Origin: Streptomyces sp. NBC_00078
Lineage (GTDB): Bacteria > Actinomycetota > Actinomycetes > Streptomycetales > Streptomycetaceae
Assembly: GCF_026343335.1 (NCBI RefSeq)
Contig: NZ_JAPELX010000001.1
Span: 744,001-808,000, forward strand
Direction of reading: 5' to 3'
Length of the DNA stretch: 64,000 nt
A program made the translations under genes and the position numbers. Every line of letters begins with the position of its first letter. Position 1 is the stretch's first letter. The notes beneath the pieces are model-generated. The model did not search any database, had not been told where the DNA came from, and worked only from the letters and a program-made list of their open reading frames with translations. This document shows positions 56,799 to 64,000 of the stretch, piece by piece.

Positions 56799-59323
56799 GG
56801 CAGGCTCCCCCGGGCCGGCCGGGGCTCGGGTTCGGCGGGCGCCGGCTCTCGCGGCGGCAAGGCGATCTCGCTCCACACCTGCTTGCCGCCGGCCACCGGC
56901 ATCGAGCCGAAGTTCTCCGACATCGCCTCGACCAGCAGCAGCCCGCGGCCACCGGTCGACTCCCAGTCCACGATCACCGGCTTGGCGGGCGCGCGCGGGG
57001 AGGAGTCGCTGACGCAGACGCGCACCCGGTCCCCGCGCAGCATGAGATCGAGGCGGACGGCGCCCTGCGTGTGCACCAGGGCGTTGGTGACCAGTTCGGA
57101 CACGACCAGCAGCACCGCGTCGGCGACGTCCTCGGCCTTCCAGTGACGCAGCGTGCGCGCGGTGAAGCGGCGGGCGTGCATGACGGCGTCGGGCAGCCTC
57201 CACACCACCCAGCCGGCCCGGATCGGCCGGGTCCGCATCCCGTCGTAGCGCATCAGCAACAGCGCCACGTCGTCCTCGCGGCGGCCGACGTCACCGAGCA
57301 ACCGGTCGGCCATGCGTCCCAGATCCGCCGGATCGGCGGCGGTGAGCGCCGTGCGGGTCTGCTGCATGCCCTCGTCGATGGGCAGGCCGGCGGCTTCCAC
57401 CAGACCGTCGGTGAGCAGGGCGAGCACCGTGCCGGGGGTCAGCTCGACCGCGGTCATGGGGAACTCGGCCTCCTCCAGAATGCCCAGGGGAAGCCCGCCC
57501 TCGACGTCGATCTCCTCCGTACTGCCGTCGGGGTGGCGCACCAGGGGTGCGAGGTGCCCGGCCCTGACGAACAGGGTGTTGCCCTGCTCCAGGTCCAGTT
57601 CGGCATAGCAGCAGGTGGCGAAGAGATCGGTCTCCATGCCGACGAGGAGGCGGTTGGCGTGCGCGACGACCACGTCGGGCGGGTGGCCCTCCACCGCGTA
57701 CGCCCTGACCGCCGTACGCATCTGGCCCATGATGGTCGCCGCCCCCGCGCTGTGCCCCTGCACATCGCCGATGACCAGCGCCACCCGGTCCTCGGACAGG
57801 GCGATGACGTCGTACCAGTCGCCACCCACCTGAAGGCCTCGCCGGGCGGGCAGATAGCGGGCCACGGCCGTCCCGCCGGGCAGCTGTGGCAGGCGCCGGG
57901 GCAGCAGACTGCGCTGCAGCATCGTCGCGAGTTCCTGCTCGGCGTCGTGCTCGTGCGCGCCCTTGAGGGCCTGTCCCACGAGTGCCGCGGTGGCGGTCAG
58001 CAGGGACCGCTCGTCGGGCACGAACTCGTGCGGCCGGTCCCAGCCGATCAGGCACAGGCCGGCGACGCGTCCCCTGGCGGGCAGCGGCAGGACGGCCAGG
58101 CCTCCGCCGCCGATGCCCGCGAGTCCGGCTTCGAAGTCCGTGCCGGCGGGCCACAGGTCCGGACGCCCGTCCCGCAGGGCCAGTTGAAGGGTGGGCAGGG
58201 CGCTGATCGGTGCTTCGGGCCATTCCGTACGCCACTGGGCACGCCAGGTCTCCGGCCAGGCGTCGGGCTGCGGCGGGTCGAGCACGGTGACCATGAGCCG
58301 GTCGCCCTGCAGCTCGGCGAGCGCCACCCGGTCGGCGCCCAGCGGCTCCCGCAGCGCGGTGACCACGACACGGCTGACGTCACGGACCGTCGTGGCGTCG
58401 TCGAGGGCGGCGGTCAGCCACTGGATGCGGGAGACGTCGTCGGCGCTCCGGCGCAGGACGGACGTCGGTGTCACCACCCCCAGCACCTGCTCGGGGCGGT
58501 CGTCGCTGCTCACCACGACGCGGCAGCTCAGACTCAGCCAGCGCATCTCACCCGTGGGGCCGCGGACCCGGAACTCCAGCTCCCGTCGGCCGAACGCCTG
58601 GGGCGCCGGTTCCAGGACCGACACCAGTGCGTGCATGTCCTCGGGAAGGGCGTGCGCGAGCAGGGTGTCCGCCTTGCCGTCGAAGTCGGCCGGTGTGATG
58701 CCGACGAGGCTCAGGAGGGTTTCGTCCGCCTCGATCAGGCCGGTGTCCGGCACCAGGACGAAGGTGCCGACGCGCAGACTCCGCAGGGCGGGCCCCAGCA
58801 CCGCCGACGGCCCGGGAGCGTCGGCGGCGGCCACCAGCATGCGGGTGACCGCATCGGCGTACCGCTTCAGGAAGCGTCGTTGCTCGGGCTCGAAGCCGTC
58901 GGCTGACGTCCCCACGACGACCAGGCAGCCCTGCCGCCTGCCCTCCGTCCCGAGCGGCAGGAAGCCGAGCGGCACCTCCGCACCCGGTACCGGCCCGCCC
59001 TCGGAGGAGGCCTGCTCGGCGGGATCTCGCCACAGGGGCCGGTCGGTGCGGACGGAGCACGCCGCGGGCGACCCCCCGGACAGCGCCAGACGCTCGGGCA
59101 GCCGGTGGTCGGAAGGGGCCCAGCAGGCCGTCTCCGCAAGGCGAAGCTCCTGCCGGCCGGCGTCCGGCACATAGACGGCCGCCATCGCCGCTCCGGCGAA
59201 GGCCAGAGCCCGCTCGCCCGCGGCCGCCTCCGGCACCGGCGGCAGCGCGTCGGTGTCTGCGGCATCGGCCCCGGATGCCCGCAGCTGAGAGACTCCGGCC
59301 CGGGCACGGCCGTCGTGCGGCAT
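56795..59323 (-). CDS. GAF/PAS/SpoIIE phosphatase with C-terminal HATPase
   Basis: 842 residues, soluble. Order: GAF-like domain, PAS domain (LRVGTFVLVPDTGLIEADE ... FRVRGPTGEMRWLSLSCRVV), second GAF (VVVTALREPLGADRVALAEL), PP2C/SpoIIE domain (LQVGGDWYDVIALSEDRVALVIGDVQGHS, LLTDGLVEA, EDDVALLLMR), then an HATPase_c anti-sigma-like domain (VVSELVTNALVHTQG, TGGRGLLLVEAMSENFG). One protein thus has both phosphatase and kinase-like parts for anti-sigma control. ATG 59323 is supported by GGGAGGTGG; the frame is open further upstream but not family-like. Its stop overlaps the SBP start by 4 bp. Confidence 0.9.
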   Translation of the reverse strand: MPHDGRARAGVSQLRASGADAADTDALPPVPEAAAGERALAFAGAAMAAVYVPDAGRQELRLAETACWAPSDHRLPERLALSGGSPAACSVRTDRPLWRDPAEQASSEGGPVPGAEVPLGFLPLGTEGRRQGCLVVVGTSADGFEPEQRRFLKRYADAVTRMLVAAADAPGPSAVLGPALRSLRVGTFVLVPDTGLIEADETLLSLVGITPADFDGKADTLLAHALPEDMHALVSVLEPAPQAFGRRELEFRVRGPTGEMRWLSLSCRVVVSSDDRPEQVLGVVTPTSVLRRSADDVSRIQWLTAALDDATTVRDVSRVVVTALREPLGADRVALAELQGDRLMVTVLDPPQPDAWPETWRAQWRTEWPEAPISALPTLQLALRDGRPDLWPAGTDFEAGLAGIGGGGLAVLPLPARGRVAGLCLIGWDRPHEFVPDERSLLTATAALVGQALKGAHEHDAEQELATMLQRSLLPRRLPQLPGGTAVARYLPARRGLQVGGDWYDVIALSEDRVALVIGDVQGHSAGAATIMGQMRTAVRAYAVEGHPPDVVVAHANRLLVGMETDLFATCCYAELDLEQGNTLFVRAGHLAPLVRHPDGSTEEIDVEGGLPLGILEEAEFPMTAVELTPGTVLALLTDGLVEAAGLPIDEGMQQTRTALTAADPADLGRMADRLLGDVGRREDDVALLLMRYDGMRTRPIRAGWVVWRLPDAVMHARRFTARTLRHWKAEDVADAVLLVVSELVTNALVHTQGAVRLDLMLRGDRVRVCVSDSSPRAPAKPVIVDWESTGGRGLLLVEAMSENFGSMPVAGGKQVWSEIALPPREPAPAEPEPRPARGSLP

Positions 59324-59554
59324 GTCGGCAGCCACCTCCCGTCCGTGCCGCTGATGCGGCTGAGATCGGGCAACCCACACCAGAATCGCATATGTGGGCG
59401 AACCACACCGGGCGTCCGGTGGACACAGCCGTATCAGCGGCCGCCGCCGCGTTCGCAGATCGACGTGGCCGGTGCCAGACTGACGACGGGTCGTCCTGCC
59501 ATCACCGCGCGGCACATTTCAGGTGGATCTCCGTTCCGGAGGGAGGTCTCCGAC

Positions 59555-60643
59555 ATGAAGGCCTACGTACGGGGCGCGGCCGTCGCCATGACCGCGGTCT
59601 CGACGGCCGTTGCTCTGTCGGCCTGCGGGTCGAGCCCCGGGAACGACCCCGCCGGGGCGGGCACACCGAAGATCGCCCTGCTGCTCCCGGACGCCACCAC
59701 GGCCCGGTGGGAGTCGGAGGACAGGCCCCGGCTGGAGAAGAGGATCATGCAGCTGTGTGCCGACTGCACGATCGAGAACGCCAACGCGAAGGGCGACGTG
59801 GCGATCCAGAAGGAACAGGTGGACTCGATGATCACCCAGGGTGTCGACGCCATCGTGCTCGTGGCGGTGGACGCCAGATCCCTCGGCCCGTCGGTCACCA
59901 AGGCGGCCGAGGCGGGTATCCCGGTGATTGCCTACGACCGGCTCTCCCAGGGCCCGATCTCGGGTTACGTCTCCTTCGACGGCGAGGAGGTCGGCCGGCT
60001 GCAGGGCAGGGCGCTGCTGAAGGCCATGGACGGCGGCGGGCCGAGTTCACAGATCGTCATGATGAACGGGGATCCCAGCGATCCCAACGCGGTGTCGTTC
60101 AAGAGGGGCGCGCTGTCCGTACTGTCGGGGCGGGTGAGGATCGGCAAGGCGTACGACACGCTTCAGTGGAGGCCGGAGAACGCGAACGCGAACATGTCCG
60201 GGGCCGTCGCCGCCCTCGGCGCCGAGGGTATCCAGGGGGTCTACGCCGCCAACGACGGCCTCGCCGCGGGCAGTATCTCCGCCCTCAAGTCGAACAAGGT
60301 CGACCCGCTGCCCCCGGTCACCGGGCAGGACGCCGAGCTCGGAGCCGTGCGGCGCATCGTCGCCGGCGACCAGTACATGACCGTCTACAAGCCCTTCGGC
60401 CCCGAGGCCTCTTCGGGCGGCGCCATGGCCGTGGCCGCGGCCCGCCGCACGCGTCTCGACGAGGTCGGCAAGGACAAGGTGAGGACCAGTGGCGGGAAGC
60501 CGGTGCCGGCGGTCCTGCTCACCCCCGTGTCCGTGACCGCCGCCAACATCAAGGACACCTTGGTCAAGGACGGCTTCTACACCGTCGAGCAGATCTGCGT
60601 CCCCCCGCTCAAGGCGGCCTGCAGCAAGGCCGGTCTGACCTGA
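59555..60643 (+). CDS. Sugar-binding lipoprotein (XylF-like)
   Basis: 362 residues. Signal peptide ending LSAC (lipidated Cys24). Type-I binding fold with IALLLPDATTARWESEDRPRL, VIAYDRLSQGPISGYVSFDG, IVMMNGDPSDPNA and PPVTGQDAELGAVRRIVAGDQYMTVYKPFG. Nearly the same layout and motifs as the SBP at 55716, so recent duplication or selection for the same ligand is likely; CADC replaces CPRC. GGAGGGAGG precedes the ATG. First gene of the xylFGH-like operon; divergent from the SpoIIE-type gene. Confidence 0.93.
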   Translation: MKAYVRGAAVAMTAVSTAVALSACGSSPGNDPAGAGTPKIALLLPDATTARWESEDRPRLEKRIMQLCADCTIENANAKGDVAIQKEQVDSMITQGVDAIVLVAVDARSLGPSVTKAAEAGIPVIAYDRLSQGPISGYVSFDGEEVGRLQGRALLKAMDGGGPSSQIVMMNGDPSDPNAVSFKRGALSVLSGRVRIGKAYDTLQWRPENANANMSGAVAALGAEGIQGVYAANDGLAAGSISALKSNKVDPLPPVTGQDAELGAVRRIVAGDQYMTVYKPFGPEASSGGAMAVAAARRTRLDEVGKDKVRTSGGKPVPAVLLTPVSVTAANIKDTLVKDGFYTVEQICVPPLKAACSKAGLT

Positions 60644-60689
60644 AGGTCCCGTTCCGCCCGAGTCCCGGCCTGGGAAGGAGATGGTTTCC

Positions 60690-61463
60690 GTGCCGGCTCC
60701 CCCCTTGCTGGCGCTGCGCGGCGTGTGCAGACGCTTCGGCGCCGTCGAGGTCCTCAAGGACGTCGAGCTGGAAATCCACGCCGGTCAGGTCGTCGCGCTG
60801 CTCGGCGACAACGGAGCCGGCAAGTCCACCCTCGTCAAGGTGATCTCCGGCGTCGCCCCCGCGGACCGGGGCGTCATCGAGTGGGAGGGCCGGTCGGTGC
60901 ACATCAGGCGCCCGCACGACGCACGGGACCTCGGCATCGCCACCGTCCACCAGGATCTCGCGCTGTGCGGGAACCTCGACGTCGTCGGCAATCTCTTCCT
61001 CGGCCGGGAGATCCGCAGGTTCGGGTTCCTGGACGAGATGGAGATGGAGAGCCGCACCATGGTTCTGCTGAAACGGCTGACCAAGAGCATCCCGGACCTG
61101 CGGGCCCCCCTGGTCACCCTGTCCAGCGGCCAGCGGCAGACGGTGGCCATCGCACGTTCGCTCCTCGGCGACCCCCGGGTCCTCCTCCTGGACGAACCGA
61201 CCGCGGCGCTGGGCTTCGAGCAGACGACCGAGGTCCTGGATCTCGTCGACACGCTGCGTGACCGCGGTATGGGAGTACTGCTGATCAGCCACAACATGGG
61301 GGACGTCAAGGCGCTCGCGGACCGGGCCGTCGTGCTCCGGCTCGGTCGCAACAACGGCTTCTTCAACGTGAACACCGCGTCCCAGGAACAGATCATCTCC
61401 TCCATCACCGGCGCCACGGAGAACGTGCCGCGCCGGCCGGCATCCCAGGAGGCGGGATGGTGA
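60690..61463 (+). CDS. Sugar ABC transporter ATP-binding protein (XylG-like)
   Basis: 257 residues with a single ABC domain: Walker A LLGDNGAGKSTLVK, Q-loop VHQDLAL, signature LSSGQRQTVAIA and Walker B VLLLDEPTAALG with the switch His in LISHN. Many XylG/MglA proteins carry two ABC halves; this is the single-domain actinobacterial form. The GTG at 60690 is preferred because GGAAGGAG abuts the ATG at 60681, leaving no spacing there. It overlaps the permease gene by 7 bp. Confidence 0.92.
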   Translation: MPAPPLLALRGVCRRFGAVEVLKDVELEIHAGQVVALLGDNGAGKSTLVKVISGVAPADRGVIEWEGRSVHIRRPHDARDLGIATVHQDLALCGNLDVVGNLFLGREIRRFGFLDEMEMESRTMVLLKRLTKSIPDLRAPLVTLSSGQRQTVAIARSLLGDPRVLLLDEPTAALGFEQTTEVLDLVDTLRDRGMGVLLISHNMGDVKALADRAVVLRLGRNNGFFNVNTASQEQIISSITGATENVPRRPASQEAGW

Positions 61464-62737
61464 CAGGGATGCGCCGCACGGCGGACAACACGCGGGCGGA
61501 CGGCGCCGCACCGGCCGACGGGGCCCGTCCGAGTCGTGGGCAGGCCGCCGCCCTCGTCCTGAGGAGCTGGGGTGTCTCCCTCCGGCGCAGGTTCCGCGCC
61601 GGTGAGCTGGGCTCGTTCCCCGTCGTCCTCGTGCTCGCCACGGTCTGGATCATCTTCCAGTCCCTCAACTCGAACTTTCTCTCGCCGCGGAACCTGTCCA
61701 ATCTGAGCGTGGACATCGTGGGCACGGGATTGATCGCGGTCGGCATCGTCTTCGTGCTGCTGCTCGGTGACCTCGACCTGTCGGTCGGCTCGATCAGCGG
61801 CTTCGCCGCGGCCGTCTTCGCCGTTCTGAACGTGAACCACGGTGTGCCCGAATGGCTGGCTCTCATCGTCGCGGTGCTCGTGGGCACCGTGACGGGAGCC
61901 GTCCAGGGCTTCTCGTGCGCCAAGACCCGGGTGCCGGTGTTCGTCGTCACCCTCGCCGGGCTGCTCACCTGGAACGGCCTCATGCTCTACGTCCTCGGCA
62001 CCAGCGGCACCATCAACCTGGACGAGGACGGGCTGGTCGCCAAGCTGACCAGCTACTACTTCACCAACGACGGCGTCGCCTACGGCCTGGCGGCGGTCTG
62101 CGCGAGCATCGTCTTCCTGATCATGTACCAGAACAGGCGGCGCCGTCTGGCCGTCGGCATGCCGCACCGCTCGCTGCGGGACATCGGGGTGCGCACGGGC
62201 GGACTCGCGGTGATCGCGTTCGCCTCGGCCTATCTGCTCAACCGCTTCCAGGGTCTGCCGCTCGCCCTGCTGATCTTCCTCGTGGTGGTGGCGAGCCTCG
62301 ACATCGTCCTGCGCCACACGCGCTACGGCCGACAGGTCTACGCACTCGGCGGCGGCGTCGAAGCGGCACGCCGCGCCAGCCTCAACGTGACGGCCATCCA
62401 GACCGCGGTGCTCGCGGTGTCGGGGACGATGGCCGCGATCGGCGGCCTGTTCCTGGCCTCGCGCATCACATCGGTGAGCCAGAGTTCGGGATCGGGTGTC
62501 CTGCTGCTCAACGCCATCGCGGCGGCCGTCATCGGTGGCACCAGCCTCTTCGGAGGACGGGGCACGACCTGGTCCGCGGTGCTCGGCATGCTGGTCATCC
62601 AGTCGATTTCCTCCGGCATGTCGATCACGGACACCCCCACGGCCATCCAGTTCGTCATCACGGGCGGGGTGCTCTTCGCCGCCGTGGTGATCGACGCGCT
62701 GGCACGACGCTCGCAGGAGACACACGGCCGGGCGTGA
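61457..62737 (+). CDS. Sugar ABC transporter permease (XylH-like)
   Basis: 426 residues with about ten hydrophobic helices after a charged N-terminus. Family landmarks of the ribose/xylose permeases are VFVLLLGDLDLSVGSISGF, FVVTLAGLLTWNGLMLYVLGT and AAAVIGGTSLFGGRGT with LGMLVIQSISSGMS. It forms the membrane part of the transporter with the ATPase and XylF-like SBP. ATG at 61457 has GGAGG 5 bp upstream and lies inside the end of the ATPase gene, so translation is coupled. A perfect hairpin follows. Confidence 0.93.
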   Translation: MVTGMRRTADNTRADGAAPADGARPSRGQAAALVLRSWGVSLRRRFRAGELGSFPVVLVLATVWIIFQSLNSNFLSPRNLSNLSVDIVGTGLIAVGIVFVLLLGDLDLSVGSISGFAAAVFAVLNVNHGVPEWLALIVAVLVGTVTGAVQGFSCAKTRVPVFVVTLAGLLTWNGLMLYVLGTSGTINLDEDGLVAKLTSYYFTNDGVAYGLAAVCASIVFLIMYQNRRRRLAVGMPHRSLRDIGVRTGGLAVIAFASAYLLNRFQGLPLALLIFLVVVASLDIVLRHTRYGRQVYALGGGVEAARRASLNVTAIQTAVLAVSGTMAAIGGLFLASRITSVSQSSGSGVLLLNAIAAAVIGGTSLFGGRGTTWSAVLGMLVIQSISSGMSITDTPTAIQFVITGGVLFAAVVIDALARRSQETHGRA

Positions 62738-62745
62738 CGCGAAAC

Positions 62746-62785
62746 GTCCGTGGGCCCCGGATCGGTCGATCCGGGGCCCACGGAC
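62746..62785. terminator. Bidirectional terminator, 18-bp perfect stem
   Basis: GTCCGTGGGCCCCGGATC (62746-62763) pairs with its exact complement at 62768-62785 around a GGTC loop. It separates the convergent permease and peptide genes. Confidence 0.9.
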
Positions 62786-62797
62786 GAGCAGATGTCG

Positions 62798-63028
62798 TCA
62801 GGCCGACAGGGGCGTCTGCAGGCTCGCACCCGCGGTCAGGCCCTGCAGCGACCCGCCGGCCACGAGGCCTCCGGCGATGTCACCGAGCGGCGTCTGGAGG
62901 GAGAGACCGCCGGAGCCGCCGACCGCGAGGCCGCCGACCGGGAGGTCGCCGAGCCCGAGGCCGCCGGAGACGTTCTCCATCTCGGCGTCGGACATCTCGG
63001 TCGTCTCGACCTGGGAGGCAAGGTTCAT
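62798..63028 (-). CDS. Peptide with double-glycine leader, Gly-rich Cys-free core
   Basis: 76 residues from ATG 63028 (AAAGGAAT upstream). Residues 1-23 look like a RiPP or bacteriocin leader: MNLASQVETTEMSDAEMENVSGG, acidic and ending in a double-Gly processing site. Residues 24-76 form a Gly/Leu/Ala-rich, hydrophobic core with two SLQTPL copies and no Cys, so it is not a lanthipeptide. No modifying enzyme or exporter is in the window, and the sequence is cut 972 bp to the right. It may also be a plain secreted hydrophobic peptide. Confidence 0.7.
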   Translation of the reverse strand: MNLASQVETTEMSDAEMENVSGGLGLGDLPVGGLAVGGSGGLSLQTPLGDIAGGLVAGGSLQGLTAGASLQTPLSA

Positions 63029-63604
63029 CACGCGCGATTCCTTTCGAGTAACCACTTGGGAATGGCAGAGTTCGCCCGATCCTCGAAAAGGAGAACCTCT
63101 CCCGCGACCTGCACCAAGCAGGATCAAAGCACGCCCGCAATCGGACGGCCAACCGCCCGCGGCTTGGCCGGTACACATGGCGAAAGGGCCCTTCACCTGC
63201 GTGTGAGCGCGGTGCCCGAATACACCGACACCTTCACACGGCCTGCCGCCCCGCTGCACGCGCAACCATTGCCACCCATTTCCGGGCGCACGCTTTTCCG
63301 GCAAATTCGCCCGCCGCCGGCAAAGTCGTGACGGCTTTTCAGGTTCCCTGCGACCTGCCCGTGAACGGTGTGCAGGTTCACCGGATGTTCGGCACCCGGC
63401 CCGCTCCTTCGGCTCACCGCACTCGCCGCGGCATCGGCTTCCACGAGGAGACGGAACCGGCACCGCTGCCCACGCACTGCCCACGCACCGACCGGTGGCG
63501 GCGAACCGTCCTCGCACCACCCAGCAGAGTTGAACGCGTTCAGTTTTTCCGTCAAGATGCCTCGTGCGGTCCATCGCGGAGCGCGGGACGAGAGGACCAC
63601 GGTC
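63029..63604. other. Intergenic region
   Basis: 576 bp between the divergent peptide and transglutaminase-like genes. I see no gene or clear RNA in it. The right end carries a TGAACGCGTTCA palindrome; the left end should hold the peptide gene promoter. Confidence 0.5.
63531..63542 (+). promoter_or_regulatory. TetR/LacI-type palindrome before transglutaminase-like gene
   Basis: TGAACGCGTTCA, perfect 12-bp palindrome, 63 bp upstream of the ATG at 63605. Regulator unknown. Confidence 0.4.
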
Positions 63605-64000
63605 ATGACGAGTTCACTGCTCACGCCACGAGGCCGTCGCCACATCGGCACGACCGGCGCGGGACCAGGTGCGGGACCGGTGGCGGGACCGGTGGGGAGC
63701 ACGGTGGGGAGCACGGCACCGACGCGGATCCTCGACTGGCAGCATCCGCTGGTCACCTCGCTGCTCCGGCAGACCGGCATGGCCGCCGACTCGGCGGCCG
63801 GCCCGGGGGCCGCCGCGGGGCCCTTCCACAGGATGGCGGCCCTGCGCCGGGCCCACCGACGGATCGCCTCGACCGTCCGGCCGGTGTACTCGGTGCAGGA
63901 CGAGCGCCCCGTCTCCACCGTGCTTCGCCACGGCCGCGGCTCGTGCAGCCAGCGGCTGGCCGTACTGGAGTCCGTGGCGCGGGCGTCCGGGGTGGCCACG
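63605..64000 (+). CDS. Transglutaminase-like protein, 3' end outside window
   Basis: The first 132 codons of a gene that runs off the window. After a Gly/Pro-rich stretch (GTTGAGPGAGPVAGPVG) it has ILDWQHPLVTSLLRQTG and VYSVQDERPVSTVLRHGRGSCSQRLAVLESVARASGV; the GRGSCSQR Cys region is the catalytic-cysteine strand of transglutaminase-like enzymes. GAGAGGACC lies before the ATG. Not an obvious part of the peptide locus, but divergent from it. Confidence 0.75.
   Translation, partial: MTSSLLTPRGRRHIGTTGAGPGAGPVAGPVGSTVGSTAPTRILDWQHPLVTSLLRQTGMAADSAAGPGAAAGPFHRMAALRRAHRRIASTVRPVYSVQDERPVSTVLRHGRGSCSQRLAVLESVARASGVAT

Noticed and set aside
60785..62725. A 646-codon minus-strand frame opposite the xylG/xylH-like genes
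   Set aside because: Antisense shadow; the plus-strand genes have complete Walker and permease motifs and ribosome sites.

Overview
The window is high-GC DNA with GTG/TTG starts, many 4-bp start/stop overlaps, lipobox-type substrate-binding proteins, LacI/IclR/AraC/MerR regulators, SpoIIE-type phosphatases and large secreted glycoside hydrolases. This is what a Streptomyces or close actinobacterial chromosome looks like, and the mix of sugar catabolism, small secreted proteins and gene remnants suggests a chromosomal arm rather than the core. No rRNA, tRNA, CRISPR array, phage or insertion sequence was recognised.

Layout. 1-5.6 kb: 5'-cut MFS exporter, VOC protein, UvrA-like ABC ATPase of the drug-resistance type, a frameshifted AraC regulator and a second VOC protein. 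5.6-12.7 kb: a metallophosphoesterase, then a leftward sugar operon (PmoA-like, cupin, lipoprotein SBP, two permeases, DUF624-like) joined by 4-bp overlaps. 13.1-18.1 kb: streptogrisin-like protease behind a LacI/CebR-type palindrome, a MerR/NmrA deletion scar, a methyltransferase, and a ThuA + Gfo/Idh/MocA pair. 18.2-24.4 kb: membrane PP2C phosphatase, IclR regulator, two small secreted proteins with strong hairpins between them, a 50-aa protein, a glutamate-cysteine-ligase-like enzyme and a cupin. 24.5-35.0 kb: a LacI-controlled glycan island (LacI, giant GH106-like hydrolase, MFS, fucose/arabinose-isomerase-like enzyme, GH92) with matching operators at three promoters. 35.1-42.1 kb: an FAD oxidoreductase and a 1737-residue secreted protein with two GH43 modules.

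42.5-50.4 kb holds the most unusual unit: a divergent trypco2 protein, then a co-directional set of trypsin/degenerate-NTPase fusion, PknG-like kinase, vWA protein, four-TM sensor-like membrane protein and membrane-anchored substrate-binding protein without any permease. Its core resembles the mycobacterial PknG-GlnX-GlnH nutrient-sensing pathway, with a sugar-type binding protein and extra conflict/signalling modules. 50.5-55.6 kb: a GNAT, then an IclR-controlled sugar-acid set (IlvD/Edd dehydratase, FAH-family hydrolase, zinc alcohol dehydrogenase). 55.7-62.8 kb: an SBP gene overlapping a GAF/PAS/SpoIIE/HATPase regulator, divergent from an XylFGH-like transporter whose SBP is a paralogue of the first. 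62.8-64 kb: a Cys-free peptide with a double-glycine leader and the start of a transglutaminase-like gene.

Overall the window is mostly a carbohydrate sensing, uptake and degradation region, and it contains two separate places where a substrate-binding protein is genetically tied to a Ser/Thr kinase or phosphatase instead of to a transporter.
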